A stretch of 64,000 nucleotides of DNA from Peptostreptococcus anaerobius VPI 4330 = DSM 2949 (GTDB lineage Bacteria > Bacillota > Clostridia > Peptostreptococcales > Peptostreptococcaceae): assembly GCF_000381525.1 (NCBI RefSeq), contig NZ_KB906611.1:19044-83043 (forward strand), in the 5' to 3' direction. Below, one piece after another: positions 57,544-64,000 of this stretch. The position numbers were made by a program, and so were the translations under genes. Within the stretch, counting starts at the first letter, position 1; each line of letters begins with the position of its first letter. The notes under the pieces were generated by a model. It did not search any database. It saw nothing but the letters and a program-made list of their open reading frames with translations, and had not been told where the DNA came from.

Positions 57544-58866
57544 TTATTTAACTTTGTTCATATCATTCATAACACCTAGGATAACGGTATCTGTCATACC
57601 CATTCCAAGGTTACTTACCCTACCAAGGTTTCTGATAGTATCGTCAACGCTGATATTTACTATACCATTGATTGTGTCTGCATAGCAATCATTCTTGGCA
57701 AGTAGGGCGTTCTGTACTGCTGCTGATGCTGCTGTAGATAGCTTTAGGGCACATCCTGACTTGGCACCATCACATATCATACCAGAAAGGTCTGCTACTG
57801 CATTCTTGATTGCTCCACCTATCTGGTCAATTGATTCATCCATCAACCAAGCTATACCTGCTGTTGCACCTGTAGATGCAGCAACTCCACATCCACACAT
57901 AGCTGATAGCCTACCTGTAAAGTTCTTGATATAGGCTGTAACTAGGTGGGATATAGCTAGGGCCCTAGATAGTCTCTCATCACTAATATCAAACTTTCTA
58001 GCATAGGCAACTACTGGTAGGATTGCTGTTAGACCATGGTTACCACTTCCGTTTGAACTCATTACAGGCATATCCACACCGGACATTCTAGCATCAGATG
58101 CACCTGCTGTAAGCATCATGGCATTGTTTATTACATCGTCTCCCATGATTCCTGACTCTATTGACTTTTTGATACCGTACCCTACACCTATACCTATTTT
58201 TTCCTCTAGACCGACTTCAGCCATTTTTAGGTTCATTTCTACTCCCTCAAGTAGAAATTCTAATTCACTGGCATCTATCTTTTCTATATTTCTTATCAAC
58301 TCTTCTAATGTAGCATCATCCATTATAGTTCCCTTAGAAGTCTGAGCCACTACTTCCTCTTTAGTAAGTGACTTTTCTTCCTTTGCTAATAGGTCTACTA
58401 GGACCTTGCCATTCTGTTCTATATATACAAAATTGTCATGCTTTTCTCTTATAATTACCTTGGCTGAGTTATTTTCCCCCTTAAACGCAACCATGATGTA
58501 GACCTTATCTAGAGTATCTGCAGGTTCTATTGATAGGTTTCCCTCATCCATCAATGCCTCTGCCTGTCTTATCTGGTCTGGGCTAGACCCCTCTAGAACA
58601 CTTAGGCCATTTTCTGACTTACCTGCAACTATACCTATGGCTGCAGCTATCTTTAGACCAAGTCTTTGAGTACCTGGTATCCCTACACACATACCATTCT
58701 TGTAGATACTTGGACTTACAAGCATGGTATTTTCGACTATTTTTTCCCCAACTAATTCCTTACACTTAGCACAAGCAAGGGCAAGAGCAACTGGTTCTGT
58801 ACAACCAACAGCTGGCTTTACTTCTGCCTTTAACATTGCTACTAGCTCTTTTCTTATATCTCTCAT
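57544..58866 (-). CDS. cdsB: L-cysteine desulfidase (CdsB family, serine-dehydratase alpha fold)
   Basis: Probably splits L-cysteine into pyruvate, ammonia and sulfide with a [4Fe-4S] cluster. The 440-residue product is of the YhaM/UPF0597 family. Candidate cluster ligands are Cys22 in VGCTEPVALAL, Cys324/326 in MCGCGVAAS, Cys365 and Cys372 in CDGAKSGCALK; the last group parallels the cluster cysteines described for archaeal desulfidase. GGAGG precedes the ATG. A sigma-54 promoter lies 55-72 bases upstream, and the neighbouring gene encodes a sigma-54 activator, as in the cdsB-cdsR pair of C. difficile. L-serine dehydratase activity is the main alternative. Confidence 0.85.
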   Translation of the reverse strand: MRDIRKELVAMLKAEVKPAVGCTEPVALALACAKCKELVGEKIVENTMLVSPSIYKNGMCVGIPGTQRLGLKIAAAIGIVAGKSENGLSVLEGSSPDQIRQAEALMDEGNLSIEPADTLDKVYIMVAFKGENNSAKVIIREKHDNFVYIEQNGKVLVDLLAKEEKSLTKEEVVAQTSKGTIMDDATLEELIRNIEKIDASELEFLLEGVEMNLKMAEVGLEEKIGIGVGYGIKKSIESGIMGDDVINNAMMLTAGASDARMSGVDMPVMSSNGSGNHGLTAILPVVAYARKFDISDERLSRALAISHLVTAYIKNFTGRLSAMCGCGVAASTGATAGIAWLMDESIDQIGGAIKNAVADLSGMICDGAKSGCALKLSTAASAAVQNALLAKNDCYADTINGIVNISVDDTIRNLGRVSNLGMGMTDTVILGVMNDMNKVK

Positions 58867-58920
58867 ACTTTACATCCTCCCAAAAAGCAAAAACATATTA
58901 TCTATCCTCTGCCTAATATA

Positions 58921-58938
58921 TAGCAAGTGCCATGCCAA
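58921..58938 (-). promoter_or_regulatory. Sigma-54 promoter of cdsB
   Basis: The minus strand reads TTGGCATGGCACTTGCTA. It matches the -24/-12 consensus (TTGGCA ... TTGC) with GG and GC exactly 12 bases apart, 55 bases upstream of the ATG. Confidence 0.93.
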
Positions 58939-59031
58939 TTTTTTATTTATCTCACTTATTATTTTAAAATCCCTAAAATTTGTATACAAGCTTGATATTT
59001 AGACATATTGCCTTATAAAATATTATGCACT

Positions 59032-59086
59032 AAAAATAGGCCCACAAATCCAAGCTAGATAGCATGAGATGAAGGCCTTATTTTTT
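59032..59086 (-). terminator. Probable terminator of the sigma-54 activator gene
   Basis: AATAAGGCC and GGCCTATT pair on the minus strand (one bulge) around about 30 bases, followed by TTTTTAG. It lies about 155 bases past the activator stop, just before the -24/-12 promoter of cdsB. Confidence 0.5.
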
Positions 59087-59108
59087 CTCAAAAAGATATT
59101 ATTATTTC

Positions 59109-59138
59109 TCATATTGATACATATTTATATCAATATGA
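59109..59138. promoter_or_regulatory. Perfect inverted repeat, candidate upstream activator site
   Basis: TCATATTGATA and TATCAATATGA, 11-base perfect arms with 8 bases between, about 170 bases upstream of the sigma-54 -24 element. The spacing is right for an enhancer bound by a sigma-54 activator. No T-run follows, so a terminator is less likely. Confidence 0.65.
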
Positions 59139-59172
59139 TTCTGATATTATTTTTTATTTTAGATTTATTCTC

Positions 59173-59230
59173 TCTTTTGGGACTTAGTTACTCTTTTTTA
59201 GACTTAATTAATCTTTTTGGACTTAACCTT
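59173..59230. repeat. Three imperfect ~20-bp direct repeats after the activator gene
   Basis: Units at 59173-59191, 59192-59211 and 59212-59230 share TCTTTT..GGACTTA.TTA with one to four differences. They start 10 bases past the activator stop, in DNA that otherwise holds only regulatory sites. Confidence 0.8.
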
Positions 59231-59239
59231 TCTATATAC

Positions 59240-61051
59240 TTAGTCCACCTCTATAGAGTACTTATCCATCTTCCTATAGAGTGTAGCCCTCGATATGCCT
59301 AGGGCCTTGGCTGCCAAATCCTTGTCCTTTTTGTAGTCCTTGTACTTTCTAAGGGCCTTTCTTATCTGGTCCTCTTCTAGGGATTCAATTGTCCTAATCT
59401 CCATATCTTGGTCTTCTTCCTGACTGTCAACTCTTGTCTTTTCCATAACCTGTGGGCCTATCTTCCTAAACCTTGAATAGACTAGGTTGACATCGTCTAT
59501 AATACTTCCATTGGTCATGTTTATAGAGTATTCTATGACATTTTGAAGTTCTCTAATATTGCCCGGCCATGAGTATTCCTTCAAGGCAGCTATTACCCTG
59601 TCAGATACAGACCTCACTTCCTTGCCAAGATTATGGGAGTACACATCTATCATCCTATCTACCAGTAGGGGTATATCATCCTTTCTCTCTTCTAGGCTAG
59701 GTATGGATATAGGTATTACATTGAGCCTGTAGTAGAGGTCTTCTCTAAACATACCCTCTGCTACCATGTCTGCTAGATTTTTGTTGGTAGCTGATATAAT
59801 CCTGACATCCACCTTTATGTTTTTGCCTCCACCGACCTTGTGGATTTCTTTTTCTTGAAGGACCCTTAGGAGTTTTGCCTGTAGGTGAAGACTCATATCT
59901 CCTATCTCATCAAGGAAAATAGTACCCTTGTTGGCTATCTCAAATAGGCCTAGCTTGCCACCTTTTTTGGCACCTGTAAAGGCTCCCTCATCGTAACCAA
60001 AGAGTTCACTCTCCAGCAACTCACCTGGTATTGCGGCGCAGTTAATGGTCACAAAGGGTCCGTCTGACCTGTCGCTATGACTATGTGTAGCCCTGGCGAA
60101 CATCTCCTTGCCAGTACCACTCTGGCCTGTTATAAGTATTGTAGATGTAGACTTGGCTGCATTTAGGGCATCTCTTTTTACATCCATAATGGCCCTTGAT
60201 TTGCCTATTATATCATCTATTGTCATCCTATGGTCTACGTTCATCCTATTGTAGGTCTGAATAGCTTCCTTATTGTCTATAAAGTCTATTACATAGCCTG
60301 ACACTACTCCTCCATACCTTATTTTTGCTATGGAATATATACCACGATATGCCTTGTACTCATAATAGAACTTGTCAGAATTTCTATCTGACTTTTTAAA
60401 ATCAAATAGGGTCTCAAGATCAAAAAATTCCAAGGTCTCCTTAATAGACCTACCCTGAACATCAGGTCCTACAGAGAACATCTTTGAAAACTTGTAGTTA
60501 AAGGAATCTATCCTAGCCATCTCATCCAAGGACACTACAGGTCTGTCTATACTGTTTAGGACCTGGGCTATTTTTTCTCTTTCTATATTGTATTCACTCG
60601 ACTTTATCTCTGCCCTTATATTGCCTGATATTAGGTCTGCCATCTTCTCTATAAACTGGATCAATTCATCCCTAGAACTGAGTAGCTTTGTCTTTTGGAC
60701 CTGGTCAAAGGCTATAAGACCTATAACCCCGTAACACTGGTTGTCTAGGATTATCGGGCAGCATACCTCTGCTTCTTCCATACAGTTACCAAGCCTGTAA
60801 CAGTCCCTACACAGGTCAGACACTTTTGGATTGTCTATGATAAGGGTCTTTTTTTCCCTGTATGACTTTTTAAAGGCAGACATACCCTCTATCTTTTGAC
60901 CCAACTTGTCCTTGTAAACACCCGTTCCTGCTATACGGACCATATCATCATTTACTATTGTAACGTCTATATCTAAGACTAGAGAGATAGCCTGGGCTAC
61001 CTTCTCTATCTCATCCTGAATACAGTCTATATTGATTCTTTCTATTGGCAT
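59240..61051 (-). CDS. cdsR: Sigma-54-dependent activator with cysteine-rich sensor domain (CdsR-like)
   Basis: An enhancer-binding protein that opens sigma-54 promoters. The 603-residue product has an N-terminal GAF-like sensor (about 1-150) with clustered cysteines C81, C84, C90, C97, C98 and C106. A PAS-like region follows (about 165-265), then an AAA+ domain (about 285-515) with GQSGTGKE Walker A (309-316), GAFTGA (356-361) contacting sigma-54, and DEIGDM. A Fis-type HTH is at the end (DLAAKALGISRATLYRKMDK). It overlaps the pepF stop by 10 bases. Its position before cdsB makes that gene the likely target. PrdR-type regulators are close relatives, so the name is inferred. Confidence 0.85.
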   Translation of the reverse strand: MPIERINIDCIQDEIEKVAQAISLVLDIDVTIVNDDMVRIAGTGVYKDKLGQKIEGMSAFKKSYREKKTLIIDNPKVSDLCRDCYRLGNCMEEAEVCCPIILDNQCYGVIGLIAFDQVQKTKLLSSRDELIQFIEKMADLISGNIRAEIKSSEYNIEREKIAQVLNSIDRPVVSLDEMARIDSFNYKFSKMFSVGPDVQGRSIKETLEFFDLETLFDFKKSDRNSDKFYYEYKAYRGIYSIAKIRYGGVVSGYVIDFIDNKEAIQTYNRMNVDHRMTIDDIIGKSRAIMDVKRDALNAAKSTSTILITGQSGTGKEMFARATHSHSDRSDGPFVTINCAAIPGELLESELFGYDEGAFTGAKKGGKLGLFEIANKGTIFLDEIGDMSLHLQAKLLRVLQEKEIHKVGGGKNIKVDVRIISATNKNLADMVAEGMFREDLYYRLNVIPISIPSLEERKDDIPLLVDRMIDVYSHNLGKEVRSVSDRVIAALKEYSWPGNIRELQNVIEYSINMTNGSIIDDVNLVYSRFRKIGPQVMEKTRVDSQEEDQDMEIRTIESLEEDQIRKALRKYKDYKKDKDLAAKALGISRATLYRKMDKYSIEVD

Positions 61052-62826
61052 AATGCCTCCAATTCATCTACTAGCTTTGAAAATAATCCTAGAGAATCAT
61101 CAACTGACTCTTTCCTTTCCATATCAACTCCTGCTGCCCTAAGCTGGTCTAGAGGATACTCAGAACCACCTGACTTTAGGAAATTGATATATCTTTCTAC
61201 ATTGTCACCGCCCTCTAGGATCAATGAGGATAGGACTGATGCCGCTGAAAATCCTGTCGCATACTTATATACATAGAAGTTTGAGTAGAAGTGCGGTATC
61301 CTAGCCCATTCAACACCTACTAACTCATCTACCTCACAAGAATTTCCGTAGTATAGCTTGTTCAAGTCATAATATATGTCTGTAAACTCCTTGGCTGTTA
61401 GAGGATTACCCGCCTCAACGCTCTGGTGGCATATCTTTTCAAACTCTGCAAATAGGGTCTGCCTGTATACAGTAGTCCTAAACTGCTCTAGGTAGTAGTT
61501 TAGAAGGTATATCTTCTCTTCTTTATCCTTGCTATTCTTAAGTAGGTACTTTATCAATAGGGTTTCATTGACTGTAGATGCGACCTCTGCTACGAATATC
61601 TTATATGAAGAATATATGTAAGGCTGGCTAGTCCTTGAATAGTAGCTATGGATTGAATGTCCCAACTCATGTATCAGTGTAAATAGTGAATTAAGGTCAT
61701 CGTTATAGCTCATCAATATATATGGATGAGAGTCATAGCTGCCCCATGAATAGGCGCCACCCTTTTTACCTTCATTCTCATATACGTCTATCCATCTCTC
61801 TGAAAATGCCCTCTTGATTAGGCCTAGGTACTCTTCTCCCATAGGCTTTAGGGCCTCTATAATTATCTCCTGAGCCTTTTTGTAAGGTATTTCCATCCTG
61901 AAATCCCTGGCCATTGGGAGATATAGGTCGTACATATGCATCTGGTCTAGTCCAAAGTACTTCTTTTTGATTCCAATGTACCTGTCAAGTGCTCCTATAT
62001 TTTCATGAACCGATTCTATAAGGTTGTCATATACATCAGTAGATATATTATCACCGTGAAGCGATGCATAGATAGCTGATGGGTACTTTCTCACCCTAGC
62101 TGAAAATACCTCTGCCTTTATAGCTCCAAATAGGGTTGCAGCCATGGTATTTGAGTACTTGTTATATGTAGAAAACTCTGCCTCAAAGGCTTCCTTTCTG
62201 ACCCTCCTATCCTTGGACTTTATGTACTTTGAATAGTTGAAGTGGTCTACCCTAACCTTATTACCATCTTCGTCTTCTATCTCAGGAAATACCATATCTG
62301 CATATGACAGCATCTCATAAGTAGTCTCCGGTACACTTGTAAGCTCACCAACCTGGGCAAGTATCTCCTCTTCCTTCTGGCTAAGAGTGTGAGGCTTGTC
62401 CCTCAATATCTCATCAACCATCTTCTTGTAGTGGGCTATCTTGTCATCCCTCATATATGATTCCAAAGTATCTGGGTCCATAGATATTATCTCTGGGACT
62501 ATATAAGATGTAGCCCTAGAAAAGTCATTAGACATCATCTCTGCCTTGGTTGCCTTAGCTTGGTTTTCATTTATCCTAGTATCCTCATGGTGCTTCATAT
62601 TTGTGTAGACATAGTTGTGGGATATCCTCCTAGAAGTATCCTCCATCATCTTTAAGACCTTGTAAAAAATCTCCTTAGACTCAGATAATCTTCCCTTATA
62701 AGTCTCCATCTCCTTTATGGACTCTCCTATCTTTTCTAAGTCCTTGTCTATTGATTCAGGTCCATCATACATGGAATCTAGGTCCCACTTGAAATCATTG
62801 CTTATATCCTGTCTATTTTTTGCCAT
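61042..62826 (-). CDS. pepF: Oligoendopeptidase F (M3B zinc metallopeptidase)
   Basis: Cleaves short cytoplasmic peptides. The 594-residue product has the zinc site HELGHSIHSYYSR (HExxH at about residue 388) with the downstream glutamate region KIFVAEVASTVNETLLIKYL, and the family C-terminal stretch IPHFYSNFYVYKYATGFSAA. Length is standard. AAAGGAAA precedes the ATG. It overlaps the sigma-54 activator gene, so peptide breakdown and cysteine sensing may be transcribed together. Confidence 0.94.
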   Translation of the reverse strand: MAKNRQDISNDFKWDLDSMYDGPESIDKDLEKIGESIKEMETYKGRLSESKEIFYKVLKMMEDTSRRISHNYVYTNMKHHEDTRINENQAKATKAEMMSNDFSRATSYIVPEIISMDPDTLESYMRDDKIAHYKKMVDEILRDKPHTLSQKEEEILAQVGELTSVPETTYEMLSYADMVFPEIEDEDGNKVRVDHFNYSKYIKSKDRRVRKEAFEAEFSTYNKYSNTMAATLFGAIKAEVFSARVRKYPSAIYASLHGDNISTDVYDNLIESVHENIGALDRYIGIKKKYFGLDQMHMYDLYLPMARDFRMEIPYKKAQEIIIEALKPMGEEYLGLIKRAFSERWIDVYENEGKKGGAYSWGSYDSHPYILMSYNDDLNSLFTLIHELGHSIHSYYSRTSQPYIYSSYKIFVAEVASTVNETLLIKYLLKNSKDKEEKIYLLNYYLEQFRTTVYRQTLFAEFEKICHQSVEAGNPLTAKEFTDIYYDLNKLYYGNSCEVDELVGVEWARIPHFYSNFYVYKYATGFSAASVLSSLILEGGDNVERYINFLKSGGSEYPLDQLRAAGVDMERKESVDDSLGLFSKLVDELEALCQ

Positions 62827-62949
62827 GTTAAATATTTCCTTTCTTTTGTGTATTTTATATATTGTAGATTATAGTTTCTTTAAATTATCTAACAGTAAAA
62901 AGTAATTGATAATAATTTTTAATATATATTGTTTTTATAAGATTATTTT

Positions 62950-62978
62950 ATCACATCTAGCTTAAATTATGATATACT
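62950..62978 (+). promoter_or_regulatory. Promoter of the Gx-transporter gene
   Basis: ATCACA (62950-62955), 17 bases, TATACT (62973-62978) with TG just upstream of the -10, about 100 bases before the start codon. Confidence 0.6.
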
Positions 62979-63076
62979 TTTTAATGGGATAAGTAAATGT
63001 AACTTAAAGAGAAGTCACGCACTTTTATATGAACAACACTTACTTAGTAAACTTTACTTATAGGAAGGAGTATATC

Positions 63077-63595
63077 TTGAAAAATAATACCAGAAAACTT
63101 GTACTTATGAGTCTCATGGTAGCCTATTCTTTGGCGCTCTACTTACTTGAGACTATAATACCCAACCCAATGATAGCGATATTTCCAGGAGCCAAACTTG
63201 GACTAAGCAATATAATAACTCTTTTGTGCCTTATAAATTTTGGATTTAAGGATACCTTTAAAATATTGAGTGTAAGAATAATATTGTCATCAATATTTGC
63301 TGGTCCTGTTTCCTACTTCCTATTCTCTATAGCTGGGGGCTACCTGAGCCTATTTGGTATGTATCTCGCTACTAGAATCAAGGATTTTTCAACTATAGGT
63401 ATCAGTATATGTGGGGCCATTATGCACAATATAGGCCAGCTACTTGTTGCGAGTATTATAATAGTAAATATATCCATGCTGTCCTACCTACCATTTATGT
63501 TAGGAGCCTCACTGGCAACCGGCATATTTATTGGTTTTGTGGTCAAATTTTCAGACCCACTTCTAAAAAAACAGATTGGACAACTTACAAAATAA
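63077..63595 (+). CDS. Gx transporter family membrane protein (heptaprenyl diphosphate synthase component I-like)
   Basis: A small membrane protein of the family annotated as Gx transporter or HepT component I; its role is not proven, and some relatives are thought to be S components of ECF-type transporters. The product has about five hydrophobic helices and the pattern LETIIPNPMIAIFPGAKLGL-SNIITL near the N terminus and AGPVSYFLFSIAGG in the middle. I choose the TTG at 63077 (172 residues): GGAAGGAG lies six bases upstream, whereas the ATG at 63029 has no site. Confidence 0.8.
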   Translation: MKNNTRKLVLMSLMVAYSLALYLLETIIPNPMIAIFPGAKLGLSNIITLLCLINFGFKDTFKILSVRIILSSIFAGPVSYFLFSIAGGYLSLFGMYLATRIKDFSTIGISICGAIMHNIGQLLVASIIIVNISMLSYLPFMLGASLATGIFIGFVVKFSDPLLKKQIGQLTK

Positions 63596-63597
63596 GC

Positions 63598-63633
63598 AAA
63601 AGTCTTCCCAAGTTAAAGCAAGGGAAGACTTTT
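63598..63633. terminator. Terminator after the Gx-transporter gene
   Basis: AAAAGTCTTCCC and GGGAAGACTTTT form a perfect 12-bp stem around 12 bases, beginning at the stop of the plus-strand gene and usable from both sides. Confidence 0.9.
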
Positions 63634-63645
63634 CATTCATATAAC

Positions 63646-63676
63646 AAAAAGACTCTAGATAAACTAGAGTCTTTTT
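63646..63676 (-). terminator. Terminator of the rRNA operon
   Basis: AAAAAGACTCTAG and CTAGAGTCTTTTT form a perfect 13-bp stem with a five-base loop, directly after the 5S gene on the minus strand. Confidence 0.93.
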
Positions 63677-63677
63677 C

Positions 63678-63794
<117 letters not shown>

Positions 63795-63879
63795 TTATTT
63801 AATTAAAGGTTTGTACCTTCAAAACTGAATATTTAGTGAGCCTTTCGGCTAGACCTAATCCTTACTCAAACATCTTTCT

Positions 63880-64000
63880 TGGTCAAGTCCTCGATCTATT
63901 AGTATCAGTAAGCTACATACATTGCTGCACTTACACCTCTGACCTATCAACCAGGTAGTCTTCCTGGGATCTTAACCTTGCGGTGGGAAATCTTATCTTG
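63880..64000 (-). rRNA. rrl: 23S ribosomal RNA, 3' end (partial)
   Basis: Read on the minus strand the last 120 bases contain CAAGGTTAAGATCCCAGGAAG and CTGATACTAATAGATCGAGG, then ACTTGACC, the conserved 3' end of 23S rRNA. The rest lies beyond the right edge. The 5S gene follows about 85 bases later, so this is a normal 16S-23S-5S operon end. Confidence 0.95.

Noticed and set aside
59109..59138. Terminator of the sigma-54 activator
   Set aside because: The stem is AT-rich and lacks a T-run on either strand at the right place; a better stem lies at 59032-59086.
59173..59230. CRISPR-like direct repeats
   Set aside because: There are no spacers between copies and they are only about 20 bases and imperfect.

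Overview
The window reads as an AT-rich chromosomal segment of a low-GC Gram-positive anaerobe. It most resembles the Peptostreptococcaceae (Peptostreptococcus / Clostridioides relatives). The reasons are the contiguous S10-spc and str ribosomal clusters, a zinc-type S14, a type 3 (archaeal-like) prolyl-tRNA synthetase under a T-box, a paralogous EF-G, sigma-54 control next to a cysteine desulfidase gene, and a Bce-type peptide-antibiotic module. The species cannot be fixed from the sequence alone.

Layout. 1-9962 (minus): S10-spc operon from rpsJ to a truncated secY. 10227-14935 (minus): two short units, a membrane-anchored SH3/TPR-like protein with a small membrane protein, then an M20 amidohydrolase with a membrane glycerophosphodiesterase. 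15203-19727 (minus): rpsL-rpsG-fusA-tuf, with tuf also carrying its own promoter. 20005-21219 (minus): CapA-like protein. 21393-26030 (plus): M29 aminopeptidase, MFS exporter, GRAM-like protein, ispD and ispF. 26213-31333: flavodoxin, AraC regulator, and a CydDC-like heterodimeric ABC exporter. 31640-33412 (minus): proS behind a proline T-box.

33467-41504 is an accessory island: a type I restriction-modification operon in the order XRE pseudogene, hsdM, rhuM, hsdS, orphan third-TRD hsdS fragment, hsdR. An 18-unit tetranucleotide tract lies at the 3' end of hsdS. By frame arithmetic, gain of one unit (or loss of two) fuses the complete two-TRD HsdS to the downstream third target-recognition domain. 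In the present phase the protein ends just after the tract. The same hsdS carries TAEL spacer repeats of the EcoR124 kind, and a 42-bp perfect direct repeat flanks the third TRD. This is the most unusual system in the window: three separate ways of changing specificity are built into one locus.

41738-57459: an unrecognised 187-aa gene, PIN/TRAM protein, radA, an EF-G-like GTPase, an amino-acid permease, pyruvate carboxylase, and a BceRS-BceAB-type module. 57544-62826 (minus): pepF, a sigma-54 activator and the cysteine desulfidase gene. The desulfidase gene has a near-perfect -24/-12 promoter and an 11-bp-arm inverted repeat about 170 bp upstream of it, so substrate peptides, sensing and cysteine breakdown appear linked. 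63077-63595 is a Gx-transporter gene, and the window ends in the 5S and 3' 23S genes of an rRNA operon on the minus strand.
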